Assembly (NCBI RefSeq): GCF_000521865.1
Contig: NZ_JAME01000001.1
Location: 62,001 to 126,000, forward strand
DNA from: Roseivivax isoporae LMG 25204
GTDB lineage: Bacteria > Pseudomonadota > Alphaproteobacteria > Rhodobacterales > Rhodobacteraceae
Reading direction: 5' to 3'
DNA: 64,000 bases
In this document: one piece after another, positions 10,134-18,618 of the stretch
Numbering within the stretch: position 1 is the first letter of the stretch
Layout of the letters: every line of letters starts with the position of its first letter
Notes under the pieces: model-generated
The model's database searches: none
What the model was told of the DNA's origin: nothing
The model's input: only the letters and a program-made list of their open reading frames with translations
Program-made: the position numbers and the translations under genes

Positions 10134-10858
10134 TGCGCATCCACGTGGTCAACCCGAACGCGACGGCGTCCATGACCGCCCAGATCGGGCGCGTCGCCCG
10201 CCGGGTCGCCCGGCCCGGGACCGAGATCGACCTCGCCACGGTGGCCGGGGCGCCGGTGTCGATCGAGGGCTATGCCGACGAGGCGCTGTCGGTGCCGGGG
10301 CTCCTTGCGGCGATCCGCGCGGCCGAGGTCCGGGGCGCGGACGCGCATGTCATCGCCTGCTTCGACGATCCCGGCCTCGACGCCGCGCGCGAGGTCGCCG
10401 CGGCGCCGGTTATCGGCCTTTGCCAGGCGGCGATGCAGGCGGCGACGATCCTGTCCGCCCGGTTCTCCGTGGTCACCACGCTGCCGCGCTCGGTGCCCAT
10501 CATCGAGGACCTCGCGGACCGCTACGGCATGGGCCGGCGCTGCCGGCGCGTGCGGGCGATCGACCTGCCGGTCCTCGCGGTCGAGGACGCGGCGGGCGGA
10601 GCGCACGAGCTGATCGCCGCCGCGACGCGCGCCGCGCGCGACGAGGACGGGGCCGAGGCCGTGGTGCTCGGCTGCGCCGGCATGGCGGAGCTCTGCGACC
10701 GTCTGACGGCCGAGACCGGCATCCTCGTCATCGACGGCGTGACCGCGGCGGTGACGCTCGCCGAGGCGCTCGCCGCCACGACCTACCGGACCTCGAAGGC
10801 GGGTGCCTATGCCGCGCCGCGTCCCAAGGCCGGCGGCCTGTTCCCGGAGGCCGCATGA
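10133..10858 (+). CDS. Hydantoin racemase-like protein (Asp/Glu racemase superfamily)
   Basis: A 241-residue enzyme starting MRIHVVNPNATASMT, the classical N-terminus of hydantoin/aspartate-type racemases. The two catalytic cysteines expected of hydantoin racemase fall at Cys76 (VIACFDDPG) and Cys181 (VVLGCAGMAELC), the same numbering as in characterised HyuA enzymes. The reaction would be racemisation of a 5-substituted hydantoin or related compound by two-base proton transfer. It overlaps the preceding stop by 1 bp and its stop overlaps the ATG of the following amidohydrolase by 4 bp. Together these point to a pathway for chiral cyclic ureides or amides. The exact substrate is inference; related proteins also include allantoin racemase. 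Confidence 0.82.
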   Translation: MRIHVVNPNATASMTAQIGRVARRVARPGTEIDLATVAGAPVSIEGYADEALSVPGLLAAIRAAEVRGADAHVIACFDDPGLDAAREVAAAPVIGLCQAAMQAATILSARFSVVTTLPRSVPIIEDLADRYGMGRRCRRVRAIDLPVLAVEDAAGGAHELIAAATRAARDEDGAEAVVLGCAGMAELCDRLTAETGILVIDGVTAAVTLAEALAATTYRTSKAGAYAAPRPKAGGLFPEAA

Positions 10859-12048
10859 CCGACCTCCTGATCCGAAATGTCCGCCCCATGGGCGGCGCCG
10901 CCTGCGACATCCTCGTCCGCGGCGGGCGCATCGACCGTATCGGCCCGGCCCTCGAGGCGCCCGGCGTTCCCGTCGAGGAGGGAGGCGGCGCCATCGCCGT
11001 GCCGGGGCTCGTCGAGGCGCACACGCATCTCGACAAGACGCTGATGGGCATGGGCTGGTACGAAAACGTGGTCGGCGCCGACTTGCGCGCGATGATCGAC
11101 AACGAACGCGCCGAGCGGCGCCGTCTCGGCCACGACCCGCGCCGGCAATCCATGCGCCACGCGCTGGCGCTGGCCGGGGCCGGCACCACGCATGTCCGCA
11201 GCCACGTGGACGTCGATACCGAGAACGGGCTTGCCGCGCTCGAGGGCGTGCTGGCGACGCGCGAGGACCTGCGCGGCATCGTCGACATGGAGATCGTCGC
11301 CTTTCCGCAATCGGGCCTCGTCAGTCGCCCGGGAACGCGCGAGCTCTTGGACGAGGCGATGGCGCTCGGGGCGGATCTCGTGGGCGGGCTCGATCCCTGC
11401 GGGATCGACCGCGATCCGCGTGGCCATCTCGACGCGGTGTTCGGTCTGGCCGAAAGGCACGGACGCGGCATCGACATCCACCTGCACGAGGCCGGCGAGC
11501 TCGGCGCCTTCTCGATGGAAATGATCATCGAGCGGACCCGCGCGCTCGGGATGCGGGGGCGGGTCGCGATCAGCCATGCCTTCTGCCTCGGCATGCCCGA
11601 CTGGGTCAGGACCGAGGCTCTGCTTGCGGCGCTTGCGGAGGAGGACGTGGCGATCCTGACCACCGGCGCGCCCTCGCGAGAGGTGCCCTCGGTGCGCCGG
11701 GTGCTCGACGCCGGGCTGCGCATGGGGGCGGGCTGCGACGGTGTCCTCGACACCTGGAACCCCTGGAACCGTCCCGACATGCTCGACCGCGCGCGCATCG
11801 TCGCCCAGAAGAACAATTTCCGCTCGGATGCCGACGTGGAGCTCGCGCTGCATGTCTGCTCGACCGGCGGCGCGGCGGTGATGGGCGTCGCCGATCACGT
11901 TCTCGCCGAGGGACGCCCGGCCGACCTGGCACTTCTGCCCGGAACCACGCTCGCCGAGGCGGTCGCGACGGGCGGGCCGGTCACGCTGACGCTGAAGGGC
12001 GGCCGCGTGACCGGCCGGCAGGGCAGACCCGAGCGGGAGGCACCGTGA
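10855..12048 (+). CDS. Amidohydrolase, cytosine deaminase/AtzC-like
   Basis: A 397-residue metal-dependent hydrolase. Metal motif GLVEAHTHLDKT supplies His56 and His58, and the HLDK form is typical of the cytosine deaminase branch. A second set, THVRSHVDVDTENG, and the barrel motif IDIHLHEAGELGAFS followed by VAISHAFCLG and GCDGVLDTWNPW complete the expected pattern. The family hydrolyses ring or exocyclic C-N bonds of pyrimidine- and triazine-like rings. It starts inside the stop of the racemase gene (ATGA) and ends TGATG with the next amidohydrolase. The substrate is unknown. Confidence 0.88.
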   Translation: MTDLLIRNVRPMGGAACDILVRGGRIDRIGPALEAPGVPVEEGGGAIAVPGLVEAHTHLDKTLMGMGWYENVVGADLRAMIDNERAERRRLGHDPRRQSMRHALALAGAGTTHVRSHVDVDTENGLAALEGVLATREDLRGIVDMEIVAFPQSGLVSRPGTRELLDEAMALGADLVGGLDPCGIDRDPRGHLDAVFGLAERHGRGIDIHLHEAGELGAFSMEMIIERTRALGMRGRVAISHAFCLGMPDWVRTEALLAALAEEDVAILTTGAPSREVPSVRRVLDAGLRMGAGCDGVLDTWNPWNRPDMLDRARIVAQKNNFRSDADVELALHVCSTGGAAVMGVADHVLAEGRPADLALLPGTTLAEAVATGGPVTLTLKGGRVTGRQGRPEREAP

Positions 12049-13517
12049 TGCTCGACACGCTTACACTGGGCGCGCGCCCCGAGGGCCGCACGGCGCTGCG
12101 GGCGCGCTGGATCCTCGCCTTCCGCGACGGCGGGCACCGTCTGCTAGAGAACGGCGAGGTGGTGATCGAGGACGATCGCGTGCTCTTCGTCGGGCAACGA
12201 TTCGAGGGCGAGGTCGCCCGCCGGATCGACCTCGGCGAGGTGCTGGTGTCGCCGGGTCTCGTCGATCTCGACGCGCTGTCGGATCTCGACACCACCGTCC
12301 TCGGCGTCGATTGCGGCCCGCCCTGGGCCAAGGGGCGGGTCTGGCCCGAAAGCTACGTCGCGCGCGGGCCATACGAGATGTACGACCCCGAGGAACTCGC
12401 GTTCCAGAAGCGGTTCTCGTTTGCGCAACTCCTCTGCAACGGCATCACCTCGGCATTGCCCATCGCTTCGCTCTTCTACCGGGAATGGGGCGAGACGGTT
12501 GCCGAGTTCGAGGCGGCTGCAGAGGCCGCGGGCGCGCTCGGGCTGCGGGTCTGGCTTGGCCCCGCCTACCGCTCGGGCGGCATGGTCTGCACCGCGCCCG
12601 GCACGCTCGAGCCGCGCTTCGACGAGGCGCGCGGGTTGCGGGGGCTCGAGGACGCCCTCGGCTTCGTCAAGGCGCGGGCGGGAAGCCACGGCGGCCTCGT
12701 GCAGGGGATGCTGGCGCCCGACCGGGTCGAGACCTGCACCGGGACGCTCCTCACCCGCACGATGGACGTGGCGCGCGACCTCGACCTGCCGGTGCGCCTG
12801 CACATGGCGCAGGGCCAGATGGAACGCGACACGGTCCGGGCGCTGCACGGCACCACCGCGCCGGCTTGGCTGGCCCGGATCGGCGCGCTCGACGAGCGGC
12901 TCATCGCGCCGCACGCCAACTACGCCACCGACGAGGACCTGGCGCTCTATGCCGATCATGGCGTGACGGTCGCGCATTGCCCGCTCGTCTTCGCGCGGAC
13001 GGGCGCGATGCTGAAGAGCTTCGGCCAGCTGCGGCGGCGGGGCATCCGGATCGGGATGGGCACCGACACCGCGCCGCCCGACATGGTGCTGAACATGGCG
13101 GTCGGGGTGATTATGGCGCGCATGGCGGGCGACGCGGTTGACGAGGTGGCGCCGCAACACATGTTCGACGCCGCCACGATCGGCGGCGCGGACGCGCTGC
13201 GCCGGCCCGATCTCGGCCGGCTCGCGCCGGGGACAAAGGCCGACATCGCCGTATTTGACATGTCGGACGCGCTGATGGCGCCGCGGATCGACCCGGTGCG
13301 GACCCTCGTCCTCGGGGCCACGGGGCGCGTCACGCGGGCGGTCTTCGTCGACGGGCGCCTGTCGATGCGGGACGGAGAGGTCGCGGGGCTCGACATGGCG
13401 GAGGCGCGCGCCCGCGCGCAGCGGCAGTTCGACGGCCTGCGGGCGAAATATCCCGACCGCACCTGGGGCCATCCGCCCGAGACCGAGATCTTCCCGCCGG
13501 CCTATCCGCCGTTTTGA
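12048..13517 (+). CDS. Amidohydrolase-like protein lacking the HxH metal motif
   Basis: A 489-residue protein of the amidohydrolase superfamily and last gene of the operon. The N-terminal sandwich (RWILAFRDGGHRLLENGEVV) and most barrel elements are present: LHMAQGQME (His252), APHANYA (His289), VAHCPLVFAR (His310) and GMGTDTAPPD (Asp340). The usual PGLVDAHTH motif instead reads SPGLVDLDALSDLD, so the two histidines expected at about 75 and 77 are Asp and Leu. Either metal binding differs (mononuclear, or Asp ligands) or the chain plays another role. The reading frame is intact and continuous with its operon, so it is not a decaying gene. The start at 12048 overlaps the previous stop by 1 bp. 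Confidence 0.83.
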   Translation: MLDTLTLGARPEGRTALRARWILAFRDGGHRLLENGEVVIEDDRVLFVGQRFEGEVARRIDLGEVLVSPGLVDLDALSDLDTTVLGVDCGPPWAKGRVWPESYVARGPYEMYDPEELAFQKRFSFAQLLCNGITSALPIASLFYREWGETVAEFEAAAEAAGALGLRVWLGPAYRSGGMVCTAPGTLEPRFDEARGLRGLEDALGFVKARAGSHGGLVQGMLAPDRVETCTGTLLTRTMDVARDLDLPVRLHMAQGQMERDTVRALHGTTAPAWLARIGALDERLIAPHANYATDEDLALYADHGVTVAHCPLVFARTGAMLKSFGQLRRRGIRIGMGTDTAPPDMVLNMAVGVIMARMAGDAVDEVAPQHMFDAATIGGADALRRPDLGRLAPGTKADIAVFDMSDALMAPRIDPVRTLVLGATGRVTRAVFVDGRLSMRDGEVAGLDMAEARARAQRQFDGLRAKYPDRTWGHPPETEIFPPAYPPF

Positions 13518-13920
13518 GGCAGGCCGCGACCGGGGCAGGGGGCTGCGGCGCTTCGTCCGCGGGGCGGGGGACGGGCCCTTTGCGCGGGGCATAGGGCGCG
13601 ATGACCGATTTCCGCGCGCCCGGCACCGCTCCGGTGTGCCTGCTCGTCCGCCGCGTGCTGGGCTCGATGCGCGCGCGGGCGGTCTGCACTATCCGGTCAC
13701 CGCAGGATGCGTGGAGCCAGTCCCCCTGACGCGCCGGCTGCTGCTGGTATCCGAGGCGCGCGCATACGTCGCCGACGTCACCTTCCGCTTCGACGTGGCG
13801 ATCCGCGTGCCCGTCACGAAGGGGCTCGTGGTGCGGTACCGGGGTTTCCTGATTGCCGGGGCGCCGGGAGATCTGGCGCGGGACCCCTCGCCTCGGGGGC
13901 AGTGCCCCGCCGCGCAAGGC
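13518..13920. other. Non-coding or degenerate stretch between two convergent operons
   Basis: About 400 bp with no gene I can support. A 42-codon frame runs from ATG 13601 to TGA 13729, and a different plus frame is open from 13636 through the ectoine terminator, but neither has a credible RBS, recognisable family features or a natural stop position. The sequence is as GC-rich as its neighbours. It could be the remnant of a small gene or plain spacer. Confidence 0.5.
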
Positions 13921-13947
13921 AAAAAAAAGCCCGCCACGAGGGCGGGC
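13921..13947 (-). terminator. Rho-independent terminator of the ectABC-ask operon
   Basis: On the minus strand GCCCGCC pairs with GGCGGGC across a 5-nt loop and is followed by eight T residues (A8 at 13921-13928 on the plus strand). It begins 20 bp after the ask stop codon. This is the clearest intrinsic terminator in the window. Confidence 0.93.
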
Positions 13948-13967
13948 CAGTCAGGTTCAGACTTGTT

Positions 13968-15401
13968 TCACGCCGCCTCGAGTTTCGCGGTGGCGCCGCC
14001 CTTGCCCATGAACGTGTCATGGAGGGTCTTGATGCAGGTCTCGAGGTCGTCGCGATGGATCACGAACTGCGCGTCGACCGTGCGGGTCGTCTGGTGGGCC
14101 GAGATCACGTCGATCCCCGCCTCGCGCAGCGCGCCGAGACCGCGTTCGAGCACGTGCAGGCCCCGCAGGTCGCGGCCGATCACCGAGGCGATCGCGGCCG
14201 AGCGCACGTTGATCTCGGATTGCGGGTAGTGCTTGGCGAGCTCTTCCTCGACCTTGCGCATGGCCGACAGCGGCGCGTCCACGTAGTGCGTGATCGTGTT
14301 CGCGTTCGACGTCTTGGACACGATGCGCAGGTCATGCTTGGTCAGGATCTCGAGCGTGCGGGCGTCGTAGCCCTTAACGCCGACCATGTCCTGCTCGAAG
14401 AGCTCGAGCGCGAAGACATGCAGGCCGCAGACGATCTCGGCCACGCCCTTCTCGGCCTCGGCCTCGTCGATCACGGTGCCCGGATCCTCGGGCTCGAACG
14501 CGTTCGTCACGCGCAGCGGCACCTCGGCCTGGCGCAGCGCCTTGGCGGCGGTCGGGTGGATCGCCTCCATGCCCATGTTCGACAGCTGGTCGGCCACGTC
14601 GTAGTTGGTGTGGCCGATCTTGCGCACGTTGTCCGCGCCCACGAGCTTCGGATCCGCAGAGGAGAGATGGAACTCCTTGTGGATGATCGCCTCGCGCGCC
14701 TTGGTCAGCGCCGCGATCTGGCTGAACGTGACCTCGGAATAGCCGCGGTCGAACTTGTTCATCAGCCCCTCGACGCATTGCGCGTAGCCGGTGACGATCG
14801 GCATCTCGCTCTCGAGGTCGATGTCGGACAGCCCGTCGCGGATGCGCTCCTCGAGGTTCATCTCGCGCTCGTCGCGCCAGCCCGAGAGATCGACGAACCG
14901 CGCGTCGACGCCGTTCCGGCGCAGGAGCAGCGTGGTCACGTAGGCCGAGTGCGCCTCGCCCAGCCCCGACAGGAGCTCGCGGGTCACCTGCATGTGCGCC
15001 GACAGGCGGAAGTGCCCGTAGGAACACAGCCGGTGCAGGTCGATCAGGCAGTTGCGCGCGCCCTCGATGCGGTCACGCACGAAGTCGTCGGCGTCCTGCT
15101 TGTCGCCCTTGTGCGAGAGCAGCTTCTCGTGCGCCTCGCGCATGGCACGGTCGACGCGCGTCAGCGCCGACATCCAGCCGTGCTCGGCCGTCTCGTTGGC
15201 GAACTCGGCGTAGACGCCGGGTTCGCCGCTCTTCTTGTGCTCGAGCAGCAGGTTCGTGATGCCGCCGAACGCCGAGACCACGAACATGCGGCCGTAGTCC
15301 GGTTGCGACACCCTGAACAGGGGCTCGAGCAGCTCGTCGAGACGCGACATCGTCGTGCCGCCGATCTTCTCGACGCTGTGGTTCCTGAAATCGAAGGTCA
15401 T
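13968..15401 (-). CDS. ask: Ectoine-associated aspartate kinase (Ask_Ect)
   Basis: A 477-residue aspartokinase. The kinase start is NHSVEKIGGTTMSRLDELL, the KIGGT variant seen in ectoine-linked aspartokinases rather than the KFGG of housekeeping LysC. Later parts include the substrate region VTGYAQCVEGLMNKFDRGYS and C-terminal ACT-type repeats (VGVKGYDARTLEILTKHDLR and INVRSAAIASVIGRDLRG). It phosphorylates L-aspartate, the first step towards L-aspartate-semialdehyde and so 2,4-diaminobutyrate. It is the last gene of the operon, 18 bp after ectC and just upstream of a strong terminator. This dedicated isozyme is generally thought to escape feedback inhibition by lysine and threonine. Confidence 0.95.
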   Translation of the reverse strand: MTFDFRNHSVEKIGGTTMSRLDELLEPLFRVSQPDYGRMFVVSAFGGITNLLLEHKKSGEPGVYAEFANETAEHGWMSALTRVDRAMREAHEKLLSHKGDKQDADDFVRDRIEGARNCLIDLHRLCSYGHFRLSAHMQVTRELLSGLGEAHSAYVTTLLLRRNGVDARFVDLSGWRDEREMNLEERIRDGLSDIDLESEMPIVTGYAQCVEGLMNKFDRGYSEVTFSQIAALTKAREAIIHKEFHLSSADPKLVGADNVRKIGHTNYDVADQLSNMGMEAIHPTAAKALRQAEVPLRVTNAFEPEDPGTVIDEAEAEKGVAEIVCGLHVFALELFEQDMVGVKGYDARTLEILTKHDLRIVSKTSNANTITHYVDAPLSAMRKVEEELAKHYPQSEINVRSAAIASVIGRDLRGLHVLERGLGALREAGIDVISAHQTTRTVDAQFVIHRDDLETCIKTLHDTFMGKGGATAKLEAA

Positions 15402-15419
15402 GCAGTCCCCGTCCGTCGC

Positions 15420-15812
15420 TTAGGCCGCCTCGTCGGGCGACGCGTAGGAGCCGTCCTCGCGGTGCACTTCCTTGCCCGTCACGGGCGGGTTGAAGCAGCA
15501 GGCGAGCACCAGCTCCTCCTCGCAGCGCACCGTGTGCTTGTCGTGCTTGTCGAGCGCGTACATGACGCCCGGGGTGATCTGGTGCGTCTCGCCGGTGGCG
15601 AGATCCTCGATCGTGCCCTTGCCCGAGATGCAGTAGACGCTCTCGAAATGGTTCTTGTAGTGGAACGTGTGCTCCGACCCGGCCTGGATGTAGGTGATGT
15701 GGAAGGAGAACCCCATCGCATCGTCGGCCAGGAGCATCCGCACCGAAGTCCACTTCTTGTCGGACACCGAACGGTCGGTGTCCTTCAGCTTGTTCACGTC
15801 ACGAACGATCAT
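15420..15812 (-). CDS. ectC: L-ectoine synthase
   Basis: A 130-residue cupin enzyme, the normal EctC length. It starts [16 protein letters not shown] and contains the cupin histidine-rich strands [20 protein letters not shown] and the [19 protein letters not shown] motif. It cyclises N-gamma-acetyl-2,4-diaminobutyrate to ectoine, a compatible solute. It lies 6 bp after ectB and 18 bp before ask in the same operon. No ectoine hydroxylase (ectD) gene is present in the window. Confidence 0.97.
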   Translation of the reverse strand: MIVRDVNKLKDTDRSVSDKKWTSVRMLLADDAMGFSFHITYIQAGSEHTFHYKNHFESVYCISGKGTIEDLATGETHQITPGVMYALDKHDKHTVRCEEELVLACCFNPPVTGKEVHREDGSYASPDEAA

Positions 15813-15818
15813 GTCTGG

Positions 15819-17105
15819 TTACTCCGCTGCGATTTTGTGGTTCTGGGTCGCTTCCTGCGTCGCCTCGCGCAGGATCTCGAGGCCGTTGCGCAGCGTCTCG
15901 GGGGACACGGTCAGGGCGACCAGCACCTTGACCACCTCGTCGTCGGCGCCGGAGGTCTCGATGATCAGGCCCTTCTCGAAGGCGCGTGCGCAGATGTCGC
16001 CGGCAAGCTCGCCCGAGCCCACGTCGACGCCCTGCATCATGCCGCGGCCCTTGAGCCTGGCGCCCGGGACGATCTCGGCGACCGACTGCAGGCCGGTCGT
16101 CAGCATGACCGACTTCTCCTGCACCTTCTTCTGGAAGGTGTCGTCGCTCCAGAACTTCTCGAGCGCGACGCGCGCGGTGACGAAAGCGTGGGTGTTGCCG
16201 CGGAAGGTGCCGTTGTGCTCGGCCGGCTTCCAGATGTCGTGCTCGCGCTTGATCAGCAGCGCCGCGAACGGAAGGCCGAAGCCCGACAGCGATTTCGCCT
16301 GCGTGATCAGGTCGGGCTCGATGCCCGTGCCCTCGAACGAGAAGTAGGTGCCGGTGCGGCCGCAGCCCGACTGGATGTCGTCCACGATCAGGAGCGCGCC
16401 GTGTTCCTTGGCGAGCCGTGCGATGCCCTGCATCCACTCGGTCGACGCGGCGTTGAGGCCGCCTTCGCCCTGGACGGGCTCGAAGATGAAGGCCGCGGGC
16501 TTGTCGATGCCCGACGACGTGTTGTTCAGCATCATCTCGATCTGCTGGAGCGTGTCGACACCGTCGCCGAACGCGCCGTCATAGGGCAGGTGCGTCACGC
16601 CGCAGAGGCCGCCGCAGCTGTTGCCCGCGCCCGCCCGCTTGCCGGCATTGCCGGTCAGCGACAGCGCGCCCATGGTCATGCCATGGAAGCCGTTGGTGAA
16701 GGAGATGATGTTGCGGCGCCCGGTGATCTTGCGCGCGAGCTTCATCGCCGCCTCGACCGCGTTGGTACCGGTCGGGCCGGTCATCATGACCTTGTAGTCC
16801 ATGCCGCGCGGCTCAAGGATCTTCTTCTCGAACGCCTCGAGGAACTGCGCCTTCTCGGCGGTGTACATGTCGAGACCGTGCGCGATGCCGTCACCGGCCA
16901 CGTGGTCCAGCAGCGCCTGCTTCATGTCCGGGTCGTTGTGCCCGTAGTTCAGCGACGAGCAGCCCGCGAGGAAGTCGATATAGGTCTTGCCCTCGGTGTC
17001 GGTCATCTCGGACCCGACGGCCTTGGTGAACACCGTATCGAAATTGCGGCAATAGCTGCGCGCCTCGGATTCGCGGCGCGCGAAAATCTGTTTGTCTGTC
17101 GACAT
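15819..17105 (-). CDS. ectB: Diaminobutyrate-2-oxoglutarate transaminase
   Basis: A 428-residue class-III PLP aminotransferase. Recognisable parts are the EctB N-terminus (ARRESEARSYCRNFDTVF), FLAGCSSLNYGHNDP, the PLP-phosphate region MMTGPTGTNAVEAAMKLARK, and IVDDIQSGCGRTGTYFSF followed by the PLP lysine in ITQAKSLSGFG. It transfers an amino group to aspartate-semialdehyde, giving 2,4-diaminobutyrate. The gene lies 56 bp after ectA and 6 bp before ectC. Length is normal. Confidence 0.97.
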   Translation of the reverse strand: MSTDKQIFARRESEARSYCRNFDTVFTKAVGSEMTDTEGKTYIDFLAGCSSLNYGHNDPDMKQALLDHVAGDGIAHGLDMYTAEKAQFLEAFEKKILEPRGMDYKVMMTGPTGTNAVEAAMKLARKITGRRNIISFTNGFHGMTMGALSLTGNAGKRAGAGNSCGGLCGVTHLPYDGAFGDGVDTLQQIEMMLNNTSSGIDKPAAFIFEPVQGEGGLNAASTEWMQGIARLAKEHGALLIVDDIQSGCGRTGTYFSFEGTGIEPDLITQAKSLSGFGLPFAALLIKREHDIWKPAEHNGTFRGNTHAFVTARVALEKFWSDDTFQKKVQEKSVMLTTGLQSVAEIVPGARLKGRGMMQGVDVGSGELAGDICARAFEKGLIIETSGADDEVVKVLVALTVSPETLRNGLEILREATQEATQNHKIAAE

Positions 17106-17161
17106 TCCTAGTCCTCCGGACTGAATAATGGGATGTGAACGCGTGAGCGGGAGCGCGGGTT

Positions 17162-17692
17162 TCAGGCCGCGCTCTGCACCGCATCGCGGAAGGTGATGGT
17201 CACCATGTGCTCGGTCGCGTGCTCACCCGCGAAGTGCGTGTCGCGGGTGAAGTGGGCGTCCGAGGTGAGCAGGCCGTTCGACCGCTCGGCGAACTTGCGG
17301 AACAGCGCCCAGGACGCATCGTTGTCGAGCGTGATGGTCGTCTGCATGCGCTTGACCTCTGCACACTCCTCGCGCGCCATCAGCGCGCTCAGCATGCGCG
17401 TGCCAAGCCCCATGCCGCGGGCCGCGCTCGACACGGCGACCTGCCACACGAAGACGGTGTCGGGATCATGCGGCGTCACGTACGCCGAGATCCAGCCGAC
17501 GATCTCGCCATCCTTCTCCGCCACGACGCAGGTGTCGCGGAAATGGTCGGACTGCAGAAGATTGCAGTACATCGAGTTCTCGTCGAGCGGCTTGCAGTCG
17601 CGGATCAGTTCCCAGATCGCGGAGCCGTCCTCGCGCACGGGTTTGCGGAACGTCACCGTTCCTTCGGCCTTCATGCTTTGAAGTGTCTGCAT
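17162..17692 (-). CDS. ectA: L-2,4-diaminobutyric acid acetyltransferase
   Basis: A 176-residue GNAT acetyltransferase. It has the EctA opening (RKPVREDGSAIWELIRDCKP and LDENSMYCNLLQ), the acetyl-CoA strand VFVWQVAVSSAARGMGLGTR with the R/Q-x-x-G-x-G/A loop, and TTITLDNDASWALFRKFA. It acetylates the gamma-amino group of 2,4-diaminobutyrate. It is the first gene of ectABC-ask and is read from the promoter at 17733-17761. An AAGG about 10 nt before the ATG can serve as ribosome site. The divergent MarR gene is the likely regulator. Confidence 0.95.
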   Translation of the reverse strand: MQTLQSMKAEGTVTFRKPVREDGSAIWELIRDCKPLDENSMYCNLLQSDHFRDTCVVAEKDGEIVGWISAYVTPHDPDTVFVWQVAVSSAARGMGLGTRMLSALMAREECAEVKRMQTTITLDNDASWALFRKFAERSNGLLTSDAHFTRDTHFAGEHATEHMVTITFRDAVQSAA

Positions 17693-17732
17693 CGGTCTGA
17701 ACCTTCACTACGTCTTCTTGTTCGTGATGCTA

Positions 17733-17761
17733 AAGATAGGGCGATGGCCGAGATGTTTCAA
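17733..17761 (-). promoter_or_regulatory. Predicted sigma-70-type promoter of ectA
   Basis: On the minus strand TTGAAA (17756-17761) and TATCTT (17733-17738) are separated by exactly 17 bp, matching the consensus at five and four of six positions. Transcription would begin near 17725, leaving a leader of about 33 nt before the ectA ATG at 17692. Confidence 0.6.
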
Positions 17762-17825
17762 CAGGCAAAGTAATTTTCTTCCCCGAAATGGCATGTGCGA
17801 CGGCATTTGTCATCTATGCCGCTGA

Positions 17826-17841
17826 TTTTAATTGATTAAAA
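17826..17841. promoter_or_regulatory. Inverted repeat, candidate MarR/EctR site
   Basis: TTTTAATTGATTAAAA has perfect 7-bp arms around TG. It lies about 65 bp upstream of the ectA -35 box and between the divergent regulator and ectoine genes. Size and symmetry suit a MarR dimer, but its distance from the ectA promoter fits activation, or control of the regulator gene itself, better than direct occlusion. Confidence 0.4.
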
Positions 17842-18046
17842 CTTGTGGACAAGCCCGTGCTGATGGCAAAGGAATGCCGTGTATGGCGAACGGATGATGC
17901 GTCCGGGCCATTGCGCAGCTTGTATCGGTAGATTATTCGACTAACTAAATAACATGTTTGATTATACGACGACTCAGAGTGCCGCCGCCTCCTGTGCCCT
18001 TGCATCCGGCGGGGCGTCGCACCGGTCAGAGACGATTGAGCCGCCC

Positions 18047-18601
18047 ATGGACAGAGACAGAACGGATGAAAGCCTGATTGCGTTGCGCAGGATTCTGCGC
18101 GCGACGGATCTTTACGGCCGCGACCTCGCGCGGGATGCGGGGCTGACGGCGGTGCAACTGCGCGTCCTGCAGATCGTCGCGGAACGCGGCCGGTGCCATC
18201 CGACCGACGTCGCGGCGCAGATGGGCGTGACCCAGGCGACGATCTCGGTCCTGATCAAGAAGCTCGAATCCTGGGGCCTGATCCAGCGCGAGCAGTCGGC
18301 GACCGATCGCCGCCAGATCGACCTCACCATCACGCCAGCAGGCCTCGAAAAGGTCGAGGTGGCGCCCGACGCGCTGCAGCAGCGTTACGTGCGCCATTTC
18401 GAGGCGCTTCCCGACTGGGAACAGGCGATGGTCGTGGCCGTGCTGGAACGGGTGGCGGGCATGCTCGGCGCCGGCAATTTCGACGCCGCGCCGGTTCTCG
18501 CCGCGGGCGACATCACGCGGCAGGCGCGGGGCACGAACGGCGAGACCGGGCACGGCGCGCCGCGCAACGGGATCGTTCCCGGGCGGAACCGGGCGCAGTA
18601 G
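18047..18601 (+). CDS. MarR family regulator, probably EctR-like
   Basis: A 184-residue protein from ATG 18047. It shows a MarR winged helix: LRRILRATDLYGRDLARDAG (dimer helix), TAVQLRVLQIVAERGRCHPT, recognition region VAAQMGVTQATISVLIKKLE, and a wing with REQSATDRRQIDLTITPAG. The wing DRR(Q) motif is typical. It is transcribed divergently from ectABC-ask, the arrangement known for EctR regulators, which repress ectoine genes at low salinity. An upstream ATG (17954) would add 31 residues with little character and no RBS. The last ~40 residues are low-complexity Gly/Arg-rich sequence. Control of ectA is inference from position. Confidence 0.82.
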   Translation: MDRDRTDESLIALRRILRATDLYGRDLARDAGLTAVQLRVLQIVAERGRCHPTDVAAQMGVTQATISVLIKKLESWGLIQREQSATDRRQIDLTITPAGLEKVEVAPDALQQRYVRHFEALPDWEQAMVVAVLERVAGMLGAGNFDAAPVLAAGDITRQARGTNGETGHGAPRNGIVPGRNRAQ

Positions 18602-18618
18602 CGCCCGCCCGCCGCGGC

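Larger units (their letters stand above)
17693..18046. other. Divergent ectA / MarR-regulator intergenic region
   Basis: About 350 bp, clearly richer in A and T than its surroundings. It holds the predicted ectA promoter (17733-17761) and a 16-bp inverted repeat (17826-17841). It also contains an alternative upstream start for the MarR gene at ATG 17954. No other coding frame is credible. Confidence 0.6.

Noticed and set aside
12048-13517. The HxH-less amidohydrolase considered as a pseudogene
   Set aside because: The frame is uninterrupted, of normal length, overlaps its upstream neighbour by 1 bp and keeps the other conserved residues.
13601-13729. 42-codon plus-strand frame in the gap before the ectoine terminator
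   Set aside because: No ribosome site, no recognisable features, and overlapping frames are equally open; not supported as a gene.
13707-17111. 1134-codon plus-strand frame covering the ectoine operon
   Set aside because: It is the antisense of ectABC-ask, which are unmistakable on the minus strand, and has no motif of its own.
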